NCBI RefSeq assembly: GCF_019933155.2
Contig: NZ_CP082944.1
Location: forward strand, 4,466,001 to 4,530,000
Source: Metabacillus dongyingensis
GTDB taxonomy: Bacteria > Bacillota > Bacilli > Bacillales > Bacillaceae
DNA length: 64,000 nucleotides
Reading direction: 5' to 3'
The notes under the pieces are model-generated. The model was not told the origin of the DNA. It did no database searches and worked only from the letters and a program-made list of their open reading frames with translations. Position numbers and translations under genes: made by a program. Below, piece after piece: positions 52,301 through 61,278 of the stretch (the stretch's first letter is position 1; the number at the start of each line of letters is the position of its first letter).

Positions 52301-52487
52301 GAGTATAAACAAATGAACGCTGATCTGCTTGGTCAAAAAGCAGCTGCAGTTTTCTGAGACTGAACGCAAGGAGCTGTTTATGCATCTGGCAGGATTAATT
52401 GAAGAAATAAAAACCATTGAAACATCAGCACTTATGAAATTGAAGGAAGCTCTTCAATCAAAGAAATGGGAGGATTATCTATCTTGA
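52285..52487 (+). pseudogene. C-terminal fragment of an unidentified protein upstream of the SRPBCC gene
   Basis: Plus-strand codons read DFNLEEYKQMNADLLGQKAA (20 residues), then a one-base shift at about 52355, then ETERKELFMHLAGLIEEI and SALMKLKEALQSKKWEDYL, ending at TGA 52485-52487. The stop overlaps the TTG start of the next gene (TTGA), so the two were once cotranslated. Helical content and position suggest a small regulator such as a MarR or ArsR partner, but this is a guess. Its 5' part is replaced by the XRE remnant. Confidence 0.5.
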
Positions 52488-52936
52488 AGCATAAAGTCGT
52501 TATTCACGCACCTATTGAATTTGTTTTTGAACAGCTTTCCTCACCGGCCGCTCGCAAGACATGGACAAAAGAAATAGAAAAGATCCAATATGAACAGCCC
52601 AGAGCAGAGAAGATTGAAGGAGCATCATTTATTCAAGTACAAAAAGAAGGTGCGATGCGAACTTCTTTTCACGGAAAAAATGGTGTGATTGCCGAACCGG
52701 AAACATATTCATATTCGCTTGAAAGCAAAGCATTTAAAATGGTGATTACCTATCACCTTGAAGATGTACAGGGCGACACTCAGGTCACTCAAACCTATGA
52801 GATCATCTATTTATCGAAGCTTGCAAAAATCATGGGCAAGCTATCGAGCAAGCTGACTGAGAAACTGGCACTTTCCCTTTTGCAGCAGTTCAAAACACAT
52901 TGTGAAATTAGAAAAGCGCAAGCGCCTCCGACCTAA
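52484..52936 (+). CDS. SRPBCC-fold protein
   Basis: A 150-residue START/Bet v1-like hydrophobic-ligand-binding protein. It begins KHKVVIHAPIEFVFEQLSSP (core HAPIEFVFEQL), the common SRPBCC opening, with a WTKEIEKI strand and YHLEDV strand after it. The start is TTG 52484, with GGGAGG upstream and coupled to the preceding fragment. The last residues (KAQAPPT) are encoded by A-repeat sequence, so the C-terminus was rewritten by repeat insertion. Ligand unknown. Confidence 0.75.
   Translation: MKHKVVIHAPIEFVFEQLSSPAARKTWTKEIEKIQYEQPRAEKIEGASFIQVQKEGAMRTSFHGKNGVIAEPETYSYSLESKAFKMVITYHLEDVQGDTQVTQTYEIIYLSKLAKIMGKLSSKLTEKLALSLLQQFKTHCEIRKAQAPPT
52911..52934 (+). repeat. Dispersed A-repeat, copy 5 (fragment)
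   Basis: GAAAAGCGCAAGCGCC followed by TCCGACC; only the first part of the repeat is present and it supplies the stop region of the SRPBCC gene. Confidence 0.65.
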
Positions 52937-52966
52937 TAGTGCGGAAATTGATATACTTTCCTAAAT

Positions 52967-53003
52967 AAAAAGAAGCTGATGCATCCGCACCAGCTTTCTT
53001 TTT
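52967..53003. terminator. Bidirectional terminator
   Basis: AAAAAGAAGCTG pairs with CAGCTTTCTTTTT; it serves the SRPBCC gene and the convergent sugar ABC operon. Confidence 0.8.
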
Positions 53004-53829
53004 ATTTCCCCCCAGTAAAGGAAATCCCCTTTATAAAATAACGATTGAAGAATGCATAAATCAGCAGGACAGGCAATGTAAACACCATGGAAGCTGCCAT
53101 AATATAGTTCCAGTAGCTGACAAACTGTCCTTTGAACGTATTCAGTCCAAGCGGCAGGGTGAACATTTCAATATCCGTCATGACAATCAGCGGTCTCATG
53201 AAATCGTTCCAGAAGCCCATAAATACAAAGATTGCCTGTGCAGCAAGAGCTGGCCTTGCAAGCGGAAGAACAATTTTAAAGAATGTGCCAAGCCTGCTGA
53301 GACCATCCATTTCAGCTGCTTCTTCCAGCTCCTTAGGAAAGTTGATAAAGAACTGGCGCATCATGAAAATGAAAGTCGCATTAATCATGGCTGGAACAAT
53401 CATTCCCTGATACGAATTCAGCCATCCAAACTCTTTTAAAATTAAGTAGTTTGGAATCATTGTGACTTGAGCTGGAATCATCAGTACAGCAAGAATCGTA
53501 ATAAACAGTGCCTTTTTACCGGGAAAGCTGAGTCTTGCAAGAGCGTACCCGGCCATAGAATTGAACAAAAGATTTAATATCGTTCCAATAACGGCGATTA
53601 AAACACTATTAAACATCCATCTTGGGAAAAGTTCCTGCTCTATGAAAATTTGCCTATAGTTATCAAACGTAAAGTTTTTCGGAATAAAGCTTAGTGTTCC
53701 GCTGACAATTTCCTGCAGCGTTTTAAACGAAGAGGAAAGAGCCCATAAAAACGGCACAAGAGTTGTAACGGCATAGAGTACTAGAATCGCATATACAATC
53801 GTTTTTCCAATTCCAAATTTTTTTTTCAT
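53002..53829 (-). CDS. Carbohydrate ABC transporter permease (MalG-like)
   Basis: A 275-residue permease with six helices. The ATPase-contact EAA loop is EAAEMDGLSRLGTFFKIVLP (core EAAEMDGLSRL, near 170). It is the last gene of the operon, 15 bases after the MalF-like partner. The operon has no ATPase, so a shared MsmX/MalK-type ATPase is expected, as in other Bacillus sugar importers. Confidence 0.9.
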   Translation of the reverse strand: MKKKFGIGKTIVYAILVLYAVTTLVPFLWALSSSFKTLQEIVSGTLSFIPKNFTFDNYRQIFIEQELFPRWMFNSVLIAVIGTILNLLFNSMAGYALARLSFPGKKALFITILAVLMIPAQVTMIPNYLILKEFGWLNSYQGMIVPAMINATFIFMMRQFFINFPKELEEAAEMDGLSRLGTFFKIVLPLARPALAAQAIFVFMGFWNDFMRPLIVMTDIEMFTLPLGLNTFKGQFVSYWNYIMAASMVFTLPVLLIYAFFNRYFIKGISFTGGK

Positions 53830-53844
53830 CTTTCCATCCTCCTT

Positions 53845-54744
53845 TTAGTAGAGTGACTCTTCTTTTGAAAATTTCCGCTGCAGCAATGTCGCCACAAGAA
53901 TAACAATCGCAAGCAGCAGGACAAGGGCCGCTGCGTATCCCATCGTTCCGAGATTTTTAAACGCATACTGATAGACTAAAAGAACAACGGTTAAAGTTGA
54001 ATTATCCGGTCCCCCTGATCCAGCTGAGAAAATGTAGGATTGATCAAATAGCTGGAACGTTCCGATTAAGCCCATAATGGCAACAAATGATGTTACCGGG
54101 CGCAATTGCGGTACAGTTATTTTCATGAATTTCTGAACTGTATTAGCACCGTCAAGCTCAGCTGCTTCGTAAAGAGAGTCCGGAATATCCTGAAGTGCAG
54201 CTAAATAGATAACCATGAAAAATGGTGCGGTCGACCAAATGTTCATAATCATAATCGCATTGAGCGCGATGTTCGGGTCCCCAAGGAAGTTATACGTCGG
54301 CAAGCCGAGAGTGTCCAATACATTATTGATTAGTCCATTTTTGTTGTACATCCACATAAAGATCAAGGTTAATACAGCAGATGATGTCAGGGTAGGCAGA
54401 AAGTATACAATTCTAAAAAACGTTTGACCCTTTAAGCCTGCATTTAATGTTGCAGCAAGAATTAACGCGAGAATCGTCTGACACGGAACAACAATCACTA
54501 CATATTTAAAAGTGTTCCACAAAGCGGTCTGCGCCCGGGTGTCATCGAGTATTCTCGTAAAGTTATCAAAAGCTACAAAATCGTAGCTTGCCGTTCCAAG
54601 CAGCTGCACTTTATGGAACGAAAGAAAGACAATATAAAAAATGGGACCGATAATAAATAATAGTAAGACAAACAATGCAGGCGACATGAAAAAGTAGCCT
54701 TGTCCAGCCTCTCTTAATGTTCGTTTGGAAAATAGTTTTTTCAT
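53845..54744 (-). CDS. Carbohydrate ABC transporter permease (MalF-like)
   Basis: A 299-residue permease with six helices and the EAA loop EAAELDGANTVQKFMKITVP (core EAAELDGANTV, near 215). The start is taken at ATG 54744 (MKKLFSKRTLREAGQGYFF), where a GGGGGG stretch is the only purine-rich block upstream; GTG 54783 is an alternative. Two hairpins separate it from the binding-protein gene. Confidence 0.88.
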   Translation of the reverse strand: MKKLFSKRTLREAGQGYFFMSPALFVLLLFIIGPIFYIVFLSFHKVQLLGTASYDFVAFDNFTRILDDTRAQTALWNTFKYVVIVVPCQTILALILAATLNAGLKGQTFFRIVYFLPTLTSSAVLTLIFMWMYNKNGLINNVLDTLGLPTYNFLGDPNIALNAIMIMNIWSTAPFFMVIYLAALQDIPDSLYEAAELDGANTVQKFMKITVPQLRPVTSFVAIMGLIGTFQLFDQSYIFSAGSGGPDNSTLTVVLLVYQYAFKNLGTMGYAAALVLLLAIVILVATLLQRKFSKEESLY

Positions 54745-54788
54745 TTTGCTATCCAAGCCCCCCACTTTAAGTAAATCCTGCACGAACT

Positions 54789-54823
54789 CTTTCTGACGAA
54801 GTAAAAATGACTTCGTCAGAAAG
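54789..54823 (-). promoter_or_regulatory. Intercistronic hairpin upstream of the permeases
   Basis: Perfect 14-bp stem (CTTTCTGACGAAGT/ACTTCGTCAGAAAG) with a seven-base loop and no U tract. It probably stabilises the upstream mRNA. Confidence 0.7.
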
Positions 54824-54844
54824 AACCAGTGCAGATATTAAAGA

Positions 54845-54874
54845 AGAAAAGGGAAACATTCATTTCCCTTTTCT
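54845..54874 (-). terminator. Attenuator-like hairpin after the binding-protein gene
   Basis: A 12-bp stem (AGAAAAGGGAAA/TTTCCCTTTTCT); on the minus strand a U-rich TCTTT follows. It would lower permease expression relative to the binding protein. Confidence 0.65.
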
Positions 54875-54884
54875 AAATCATTTT

Positions 54885-56135
54885 TTATTTTGAATCAATT
54901 TCGCTGTTTGCCTGTTTTTCCGCTTCTTTTAATGCTTCTTCAAGCGGACGGTCGCCAAGGAAGGCACTCATAAATTGGTTGTTGAAGTTATTTACGATAA
55001 TCGGAAGGTTTGAGCCTTCTGACCATACAGTTGCATAGGAAGCACCTGCTACAAGCGGACCGCGCAGTTCGTCTTTGTCATAGCCAAGCTTTTCTGCAAC
55101 TGATTTACGCGTCGGCAAAGCATATCCTTTGCTTGTCCATGTCTCCATGCCTTCTTTTCCAGTCAGGTATGAAAGCAATTCCCATGAAGCTTCCTTCTTT
55201 TCAGAAGCAGCATTCATGACATATGCAACACTGTAAGCCATCGTTGATTTCTCACCATTGATCGCCGGCAGTTCAGCTGTTCCGTACTCAACATCAGGGA
55301 AAGTATCTGCTAAAAATGGGATTGCCCAGTTTCCTTCAATTACCATAGCTGCTTTTTGCTGTCCGAAAATCTCTCCACCCCATGTCGCGCCTACTTCTTT
55401 AGCCTCTACTGCAGATTTATCGACGTTATGCATATCAATTACTGGTTTTAATGCTTCTACTACTTCATCTGATGCAAAATTTGCTTTATCCTCTTTTACT
55501 ACATCGCCGCCAAGTGATTCTGCCACCCAGAATTGACGTGCAAGCTCAGGCGCAACGCCAAATCCGTATTGCCCGTCTTTCGTTAGTTTCTTAGAAGCCT
55601 CGCGGAACTCTTCCCATGTTTTAGGAACCTCTACGCCAGCATCGGCAAGCATTTTTTTGTTGTAAAAAAGCGCTAAAGTTGAATAGTCTTTTGGAAAACC
55701 GTACGTTTTATCCTCAGAAACAAACGCTTCCAATAATGGCTTCTCAAAGTCTTCAACATCAAAACCTTCTGTTATATACTCATCTAAAGGTTCAATAACG
55801 CCAGTTTCAATCAGACCAGGAGCTTCAAATGCATCCAGATAAAAAACATCTGGTCCTTCTCCCCCGATCAAACGCGTTTTAATAACATCCATATATTGTT
55901 CTGTAATAACCTCAAGCTTGACATCAATTTTCGGATACTTCGCTTCAAAGTCTTCAATCGTCTGCTTTAACAGCTTTTCTTCAGTTGGATTTCCACCCCA
56001 TCCAGCCAGTGTCACTTCCACTTTCTCTCCGTCTGCGCCATCTTTTGAAGTTTCATCTGAACTGCATCCTGCCAAAGCCACTGCAAATAACATTGAAGCA
56101 ACTCCAAACCCCGCTAACCATTTCCTTGATTTCAT
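54885..56135 (-). CDS. Sugar ABC transporter substrate-binding lipoprotein
   Basis: A 416-residue extracellular binding protein (SBP_bac_1, MalE-like). The signal peptide has a lipobox LAGC at about residue 25, after which a Ser/Asp/Gly-rich linker begins. Family strands such as TLAGWGGN, DVFYLDAFEA and GNWAIPFL are visible. The start is ATG 56135, eight bases after AAGGAGA; the longer frame begins inside that ribosome binding site. Sugar not determined; the linked debranching-type glycosidase suggests an alpha-glucan or oligosaccharide. Confidence 0.9.
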   Translation of the reverse strand: MKSRKWLAGFGVASMLFAVALAGCSSDETSKDGADGEKVEVTLAGWGGNPTEEKLLKQTIEDFEAKYPKIDVKLEVITEQYMDVIKTRLIGGEGPDVFYLDAFEAPGLIETGVIEPLDEYITEGFDVEDFEKPLLEAFVSEDKTYGFPKDYSTLALFYNKKMLADAGVEVPKTWEEFREASKKLTKDGQYGFGVAPELARQFWVAESLGGDVVKEDKANFASDEVVEALKPVIDMHNVDKSAVEAKEVGATWGGEIFGQQKAAMVIEGNWAIPFLADTFPDVEYGTAELPAINGEKSTMAYSVAYVMNAASEKKEASWELLSYLTGKEGMETWTSKGYALPTRKSVAEKLGYDKDELRGPLVAGASYATVWSEGSNLPIIVNNFNNQFMSAFLGDRPLEEALKEAEKQANSEIDSK

Positions 56136-56208
56136 TGCAAATTCTCCTTCCATTGCTTTTTTTATAATCTAAAGGAAGCTTCCTTCCTAAAAATTGAAGT
56201 AAACCTGC

Positions 56209-58323
56209 TTATTTTTGAACAAGTGTTTCGGATGATTTTAGACTATAGCCAGTCGTGTTTTTGAGAACTTCCACTGTAAATGCCTCTCCGCTGCGCGTAA
56301 CTCGAATAGATAATTTCCCTTCTCCAATAGAGATATTTTGAACTTCCAGAACATTCATGCTATCAAGTAAAACCGGTAAAAGTCTGATTTCCTTCTTTAA
56401 GCTGTCTGGAAATAATCCCAGCATTGACTGGATAAAGACAAGCGGTGTACCGGCTGCCCATGCTTGAGGCGAACAGGCTACAGGGTATTTCACTGCTTTG
56501 CCGGCCTGGCTGTCGTATCCGCAGAAAAGTTCCGGCAGCCGGTCATATTCAAAATGCGCTGCAGCGTCAATAAGCCCGCTTATGACTTTGATTGCTTCTT
56601 GCTGATAACCAGTTTTGCTCATTCCAAGGAGTGAGATGCTGTTATCATGCGGCCAGATGCTGCCATCATGGTAGCTAATCGGATTGTACCCTGCTTCGCC
56701 TTCGGCCATAGTCCGGATTCCGTATCCAGAGAACATCTTTTGCGAAACGAGCATTTCGGTCACTGCTTTCGCTCTGTCCTCATTCAGCATTCCAGAAAAT
56801 AAAACGTGTCCTGGATTTGAAGTAATCGTTCCAACCTGTTCTTTCTTTTCATCTAGTGCGATGGCATAGAACTGAATATCTTCCATCCAGAATTCTTCAT
56901 CAAATCTTTCCTTCAGTGAGACTGCCTGTCTGCGAAGCTGTTCTGCACGTTCTGTTTGATTAATCGATTCATAGATATCGGCGATTCCCATTTTGGCCTG
57001 ATAGACATATCCTTGCACCTCTGCAAGGGCTATAGGCGTTTTTGCGTATTCTCCGTTTCTGTGAACAACAGAGTCGCCTGAATCTTTCCAGCCCTGGTTG
57101 GCGATCCCTTTACTTGATTCCTGATGATATTCAACGAAAAGATCTTCATCACGGTCCCCGTATTCATCAATCCACATCAAAGCGTTTTCAATTGTTTTTT
57201 CAAGTTTCTGTGCAAGTTCAATGTCACCAGTCCACTTCACATACTCAGAGAGCAGGATCAAAAACAGGGGTGTGGCATCTACCGTTCCGTAATAAGGTGT
57301 AAACGGAATTTGGCCTGTAGCTGCAAGTTCGCCAAACCGGATTTCATGCATGATTTTACCCGGCTGCTCATCTCTCCAAGGATCCACATTCTGACCTTGA
57401 TAATGCGCCATCGTGAGAAGTGTTCCTTTTGCGATTCCTGATTGAAATGGCAGGATCTGCAAAGCGGCAATTAAGCTGTCACGGCCAAATGGAACACCAA
57501 ACCAGGGAAGGCCTGCAACTGGAAATGGACCAAATCCTACATCTGTCAGCAACACCCTCATATCATTCAATCCGCGGTCAACCAGCCGCTGAAGGGGCGC
57601 AAAATCTGTTTTAACACTTGCTGATTGTTTACTCCAATTCTCGTAAGACACTTCAAGTTTCCGCATAGCTTCATCTTTTTTCACAGCAGTGTTCACTTGT
57701 GGTTCACCAATCTGCGGCCGAATCGCAAGTGTGACTCTGTCTGTCTCAGAATGAGCTAATTCAAACTCAAAATCGATTTTTCCCTTTTCATCCACTTTTT
57801 TTGCTTCTTTGTCCCAAGTAATCAATGTGCTGCGTTCTACATTGTCTGCTCCCGCGTAGTGAAAGGAAAGTGTATTTCCTTCAGTTGTTTGGCCTGTTCT
57901 GCTGCCAAGATCTCCATTTTGAAACCCTCGGACAACAAACATATCAAGAAAATCCGCATCAGCATGGATACTGATTTCAAAATTCACAGGCTTTGGAAAA
58001 TAGTTTTTAACTTTTATCTCTTCATAAAGGACATCATCATAAATGAATCGTGTACGTTCAATCTCAACAGATTCTCGCCATAAAATCAGTTCCCCGTCCT
58101 CCTCCATATGGGGATTTGTTAAGAGAATGTCAGCTTTATAGTTTTGATCAGCGTCAGATGAGAGCAAGATAGGGTCTTCACCATTGATTTTCAGATCTAG
58201 TTTGCTTAAAAATCTCGTGTCTTTTGTATAAAGTCCTAAGCCGTAAGGATGATTTTCCGGTATATTTCCGTTCGTATCTGTCAGTAAAAATAAGTCGTTT
58301 TCTTTTATCACACGGTAATCCAT
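56209..58323 (-). CDS. Amylo-alpha-1,6-glucosidase/debranching-type glycoside hydrolase
   Basis: A 704-residue cytosolic enzyme. An N-terminal glycogen-debranching N-domain (about 1-230; ENHPYGLGLYTKDTRFLS, core GLYTKDTRFL) is followed by an (alpha/alpha)6 barrel with the acidic motifs FGRDSL (near 288), NQGWKDSGDS (near 430) and SIWPHDNS (near 560). The start is ATG 58323 with AGAGGTGG upstream. It is the first structural gene of the LacI-controlled sugar operon and probably cleaves the oligosaccharide imported by the linked transporter. Confidence 0.82.
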   Translation of the reverse strand: MDYRVIKENDLFLLTDTNGNIPENHPYGLGLYTKDTRFLSKLDLKINGEDPILLSSDADQNYKADILLTNPHMEEDGELILWRESVEIERTRFIYDDVLYEEIKVKNYFPKPVNFEISIHADADFLDMFVVRGFQNGDLGSRTGQTTEGNTLSFHYAGADNVERSTLITWDKEAKKVDEKGKIDFEFELAHSETDRVTLAIRPQIGEPQVNTAVKKDEAMRKLEVSYENWSKQSASVKTDFAPLQRLVDRGLNDMRVLLTDVGFGPFPVAGLPWFGVPFGRDSLIAALQILPFQSGIAKGTLLTMAHYQGQNVDPWRDEQPGKIMHEIRFGELAATGQIPFTPYYGTVDATPLFLILLSEYVKWTGDIELAQKLEKTIENALMWIDEYGDRDEDLFVEYHQESSKGIANQGWKDSGDSVVHRNGEYAKTPIALAEVQGYVYQAKMGIADIYESINQTERAEQLRRQAVSLKERFDEEFWMEDIQFYAIALDEKKEQVGTITSNPGHVLFSGMLNEDRAKAVTEMLVSQKMFSGYGIRTMAEGEAGYNPISYHDGSIWPHDNSISLLGMSKTGYQQEAIKVISGLIDAAAHFEYDRLPELFCGYDSQAGKAVKYPVACSPQAWAAGTPLVFIQSMLGLFPDSLKKEIRLLPVLLDSMNVLEVQNISIGEGKLSIRVTRSGEAFTVEVLKNTTGYSLKSSETLVQK

Positions 58324-58340
58324 CTTTGTCCACCTCTTTC

Positions 58341-58354
58341 CCGAAACGTTTCGG
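58341..58354. promoter_or_regulatory. LacI-family operator 1
   Basis: CCGAAACGTTTCGG, a perfect 14-bp palindrome just upstream of the glycosidase gene. Confidence 0.85.
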
Positions 58355-58391
58355 ATTTCATGTAAAAAAATATAGATTTTCATCAATACTC

Positions 58392-58405
58392 CCGAAACGT
58401 TTCGG
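58392..58405. promoter_or_regulatory. LacI-family operator 2
   Basis: Second identical CCGAAACGTTTCGG, 51 bp (about five helical turns) from the first, which favours looping or cooperative binding. Confidence 0.85.
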
Positions 58406-58423
58406 ATTTCATAATAAAACCAC

Positions 58424-59443
58424 TTACAATCTGTGGTTTTCTGTTGTTGATTCTCTAATGATCAAGTCTGTTTTAAGGATTATGACATTCGATCCGCTTT
58501 TCTCTTCAAGCATATCAATTAGAGAATTTGCAGCCTGATAGCCAAGTTCAAATTTATTCTGGGCAATCGTCGTTAATGCAGGATTTGAGTAGGCAGCAAG
58601 CAGAATGTTGTCATAACCAATGACAGAAAGCCCTTCTGGAACATGAATGCCTGCTGCTTTCGCACTTTTCATGGCACCAAGCGCCATTAAATCACTTGCA
58701 CAAAATACTGCCGTTATTTCAGGGTGTTCTTTAAGCAGCTTTTCTGTGACCAATTCTGCTTTCTCCTCAGAAAAATCCCCGCTGATGATCCAGTCTTCTT
58801 TCACTTCAAGCTTAGCTTCCATTAATGCATCTAAATAGCCTTTCAGCCTTTGTTTGCTCACGTAGGCCTGATCATGTCCATTAATTAAAGCGATTTTTGT
58901 ATGACCCAAGTCAATTAAATGCTGAACAGCACGCTTTGCTCCGAGTACATTATCTGTTGTCACATAGCCAACACTGTTTGATTCAATGGGAATATCAATG
59001 AGCATACAAGGAATATCACTCTCAACAACCTCTTTTAAATATGGATCATCGATTTTCATTCCTTGCAGAATTACTCCGTCCACTCGCCGTTCTCTGCATA
59101 GTTGGGAATAGGTTTTTTCTCGCTGTTTTGTTGTCGTTGTACTGAAGAGCACAAGGTCGTAATCCCGCTCAGAAATGCATTCATTAACTCCCGAAAGCAC
59201 TTCAAAGGTGAAATTATCCTTTGGACTGACACGGTCCATTCCTGAAACGAGCATTCCGATTGTTCTTGACTTCTTCATGACCAATCCCCGGGCAAGCGTG
59301 TTAGGACTGTAGTTTAATTCTTTTGCAATTCTGGAAATCTTTTGTCTCGTCTTTTCATTCACATCCGAATAGCCGTTCAATGCTCTTGAAACAGTCGTAA
59401 CTGATACACCTGCGGCCTTCGCAATGTCCTTAATTGTCGTCAA
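58424..59443 (-). CDS. LacI family transcriptional regulator
   Basis: A 339-residue repressor. The HTH is TIKDIAKAAGVSVTTVSRALNG (core GVSVTTVSRALNG, near 12-24), then the hinge LNYSPNTLARGL, then the sugar-binding domain with GMLVSGMDR and DGVILQGMKI. The start is TTG 59443 (TTIKDIAK) with GGAGGA eight bases upstream; the frame reaches further 5' without a start signal. It controls the operon downstream and, through the operator over its own ribosome binding site region, itself. Confidence 0.92.
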   Translation of the reverse strand: MTTIKDIAKAAGVSVTTVSRALNGYSDVNEKTRQKISRIAKELNYSPNTLARGLVMKKSRTIGMLVSGMDRVSPKDNFTFEVLSGVNECISERDYDLVLFSTTTTKQREKTYSQLCRERRVDGVILQGMKIDDPYLKEVVESDIPCMLIDIPIESNSVGYVTTDNVLGAKRAVQHLIDLGHTKIALINGHDQAYVSKQRLKGYLDALMEAKLEVKEDWIISGDFSEEKAELVTEKLLKEHPEITAVFCASDLMALGAMKSAKAAGIHVPEGLSVIGYDNILLAAYSNPALTTIAQNKFELGYQAANSLIDMLEEKSGSNVIILKTDLIIRESTTENHRL

Positions 59444-59454
59444 AGTACTTTCCT

Positions 59455-59468
59455 CCAAAACGTTTCGG
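59455..59468. promoter_or_regulatory. LacI-family operator 3 (autoregulatory)
   Basis: CCAAAACGTTTCGG, one base off the palindrome of operators 1 and 2, overlapping the region of the lacI ribosome binding site. Confidence 0.75.
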
Positions 59469-59488
59469 ATCCCTTTGATTGAAATCAT

Positions 59489-59951
59489 ACTTTATCTTGA
59501 TAGCGTTTGCAATATATTTTTCTGTACAATTTGTTTTTTTGGGGCTGCTACATTTTGAGCTTTATATTCGGTCCCGAACTGCCCATCTCGCAAAAATATC
59601 CTTTCTATTTGAGAAAAACCAGCATTAACTCTCCTGAATCAATATTCAATTCGCGAAAATTGCCTCCAACTCGTAAACTCCAATTTGCAATGGAAAATCG
59701 TTATGAAAATTGTCAGTTACTAGCTGCCTTGGGCCACTTTATCTAATCGACTGCGCTTTAAGCATCCTACTCCGTTTCAAACCAACGAGCCGGAAATGCT
59801 TTTTTACTCAGCAGCCTGCATTTTGAACACGAAAGCCGGGATTAAAGTGCCCTTTTCCTGCATTTGACCCTTTATTCTTAGTTTATTGGGCAAATTGAGA
59901 AGATGCTTATAAACAATAAAAAAAAAGAGAAAGGCATGGTTTTGCCCTTCC
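59489..59951. other. Non-coding region
   Basis: No convincing gene on either strand, no clear terminator or riboswitch. Short ORFs here lack ribosome binding sites. Confidence 0.5.
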
Positions 59952-60263
59952 CTAAACATATCGGAGTCCAATCCTGTTATTAAATGTCTGATTCTTATTT
60001 TTAAAGACAAAAAAATTGTTCGCGTAATCGATAGTCAGCTCGTTGTCGTATGTATCTTCAAAGTCATCATCAACGATAAAATCCAGCTTTTCTGTTGTAA
60101 TCACTTTTTCATACGTTTCTGTTTCTCTTTTATTAATGACCTTTATTTCATACAGCGTATTCACAATATCACAGCTGCCTCGGTCAAAAGAAAGCTGGAT
60201 CATCTTATCATCCGGTATTTCATTTAATTTGTCTTTAGCTTGCTGAGTAATTGTTATATTCAT
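59952..60263 (-). CDS. HesB/YqkB-like iron-sulfur biosynthesis family protein
   Basis: A 103-residue protein of the HesB-like/YqkB type. It opens NITITQQAKDKLNE and keeps FDRGSCDIVNTLYEI (one Cys, near 31), but lacks the CxC of A-type scaffold proteins, so cluster binding is doubtful. AGGAGG lies upstream of ATG 60263. It is 12 bases after the lipid kinase gene on the same strand. Confidence 0.72.
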   Translation of the reverse strand: MNITITQQAKDKLNEIPDDKMIQLSFDRGSCDIVNTLYEIKVINKRETETYEKVITTEKLDFIVDDDFEDTYDNELTIDYANNFFVFKNKNQTFNNRIGLRYV

Positions 60264-60275
60264 ATAATGAACCTC

Positions 60276-61166
60276 CTATTCTTCTTTAGGGACCAGTATT
60301 TCAATGTGTCTCTTTAGATTTTCCACTTTTATCGGAAGCTTATCCCCTTCGTCACCGTCTACGTTCGCAATCATTTCATAAGTTGAAGATGCTTCAATCA
60401 CTGGCACTTTTAAGTATTCAACATGCTCGCTGTTTCCCAGTTCACCCGTTATGATCTTCGGCAGGAGCAGCAGAAATTGCGGCATGGCAATATCTTTAAT
60501 AATCATGACGTGAAGCATGCCATCGTTCACCTCTGCTTCAGGGGCAATCGTTTCGAATCCGCCGACTGAGTTTGTCAGTGCTACAAGCATAAGCAGCGCC
60601 TCCCCCTCCCAGACGACATTATCTGATTGCACCCTGAGTTCAAAAGGCTGCTTTTCCTTCATTTTCTTTACACCTTCAATGATGTAGGCAAGCGGTCCAA
60701 GCTTTGTTTTCTGCTCCACAGGCGTGGAGAAAGATGCTTCAGCTAAAGCACCTACAGCAACTATATTAATAAAATATCGATCATTGATTTTTCCTACGTC
60801 CGTTTTTCTTGTGTTCTGCTGCTCCAGAATGGAAATAGCCTCATCAGGATCGAGCGGAATATTAAGCGCTCTGGCAAAATCATTCACCGTACCGAGTGGA
60901 ATTAAACCGAATAAAGGCCGATGTTCCTGTTCAGCAATTCCGTTTATTGCTTCATTTATCGTACCGTCCCCGCCCATTGCCGCGATAAAATCAAGCTTAC
61001 TTTCACAGGCTTCCCGGGCAAACTCCATAGCATCTCCCTCGCCTTTTGTTTCACGGATCTCTGTTTCATAGCCCATTTTATTCATTGTTTTTAAAGCGTG
61101 CTCTGCATATTCAGTCCCTTTTTCCTTTCCTGAAGATGGGTTTACAATTAACATTGCCTGCTTCAA
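60276..61166 (-). CDS. Diacylglycerol kinase family lipid kinase (YegS/DagK-like)
   Basis: A 296-residue lipid kinase. The N-terminal NPSSGKEKG phosphate-binding motif is near residue 8, the nucleotide loop MGGDGTINEAINGI near 78, and PLGTVNDFARALNIP near 108. The start is TTG 61166 behind a G-rich stretch. It phosphorylates diacylglycerol or a related lipid at the inner membrane face. It probably forms a unit with the downstream HesB-like gene. Confidence 0.88.
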   Translation of the reverse strand: MKQAMLIVNPSSGKEKGTEYAEHALKTMNKMGYETEIRETKGEGDAMEFAREACESKLDFIAAMGGDGTINEAINGIAEQEHRPLFGLIPLGTVNDFARALNIPLDPDEAISILEQQNTRKTDVGKINDRYFINIVAVGALAEASFSTPVEQKTKLGPLAYIIEGVKKMKEKQPFELRVQSDNVVWEGEALLMLVALTNSVGGFETIAPEAEVNDGMLHVMIIKDIAMPQFLLLLPKIITGELGNSEHVEYLKVPVIEASSTYEMIANVDGDEGDKLPIKVENLKRHIEILVPKEE

Positions 61167-61278
61167 ACCATTTTCCCCCCTGACTTAAAATGCCTATAAT
61201 TTACCTTACCCCTAAAATAGACAAATGGAACCATCGATGCAAAAAACATTACTCCTTTTACTGAAGTAATGTTTCTTA

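Noticed and set aside
55010..58083. Several plus-strand ORFs opposite the sugar operon
   Set aside because: They are antisense shadows of strongly supported minus-strand genes.
59507..59746. 79-residue plus-strand ORF
   Set aside because: No ribosome binding site and no recognisable features in the lacI upstream region.
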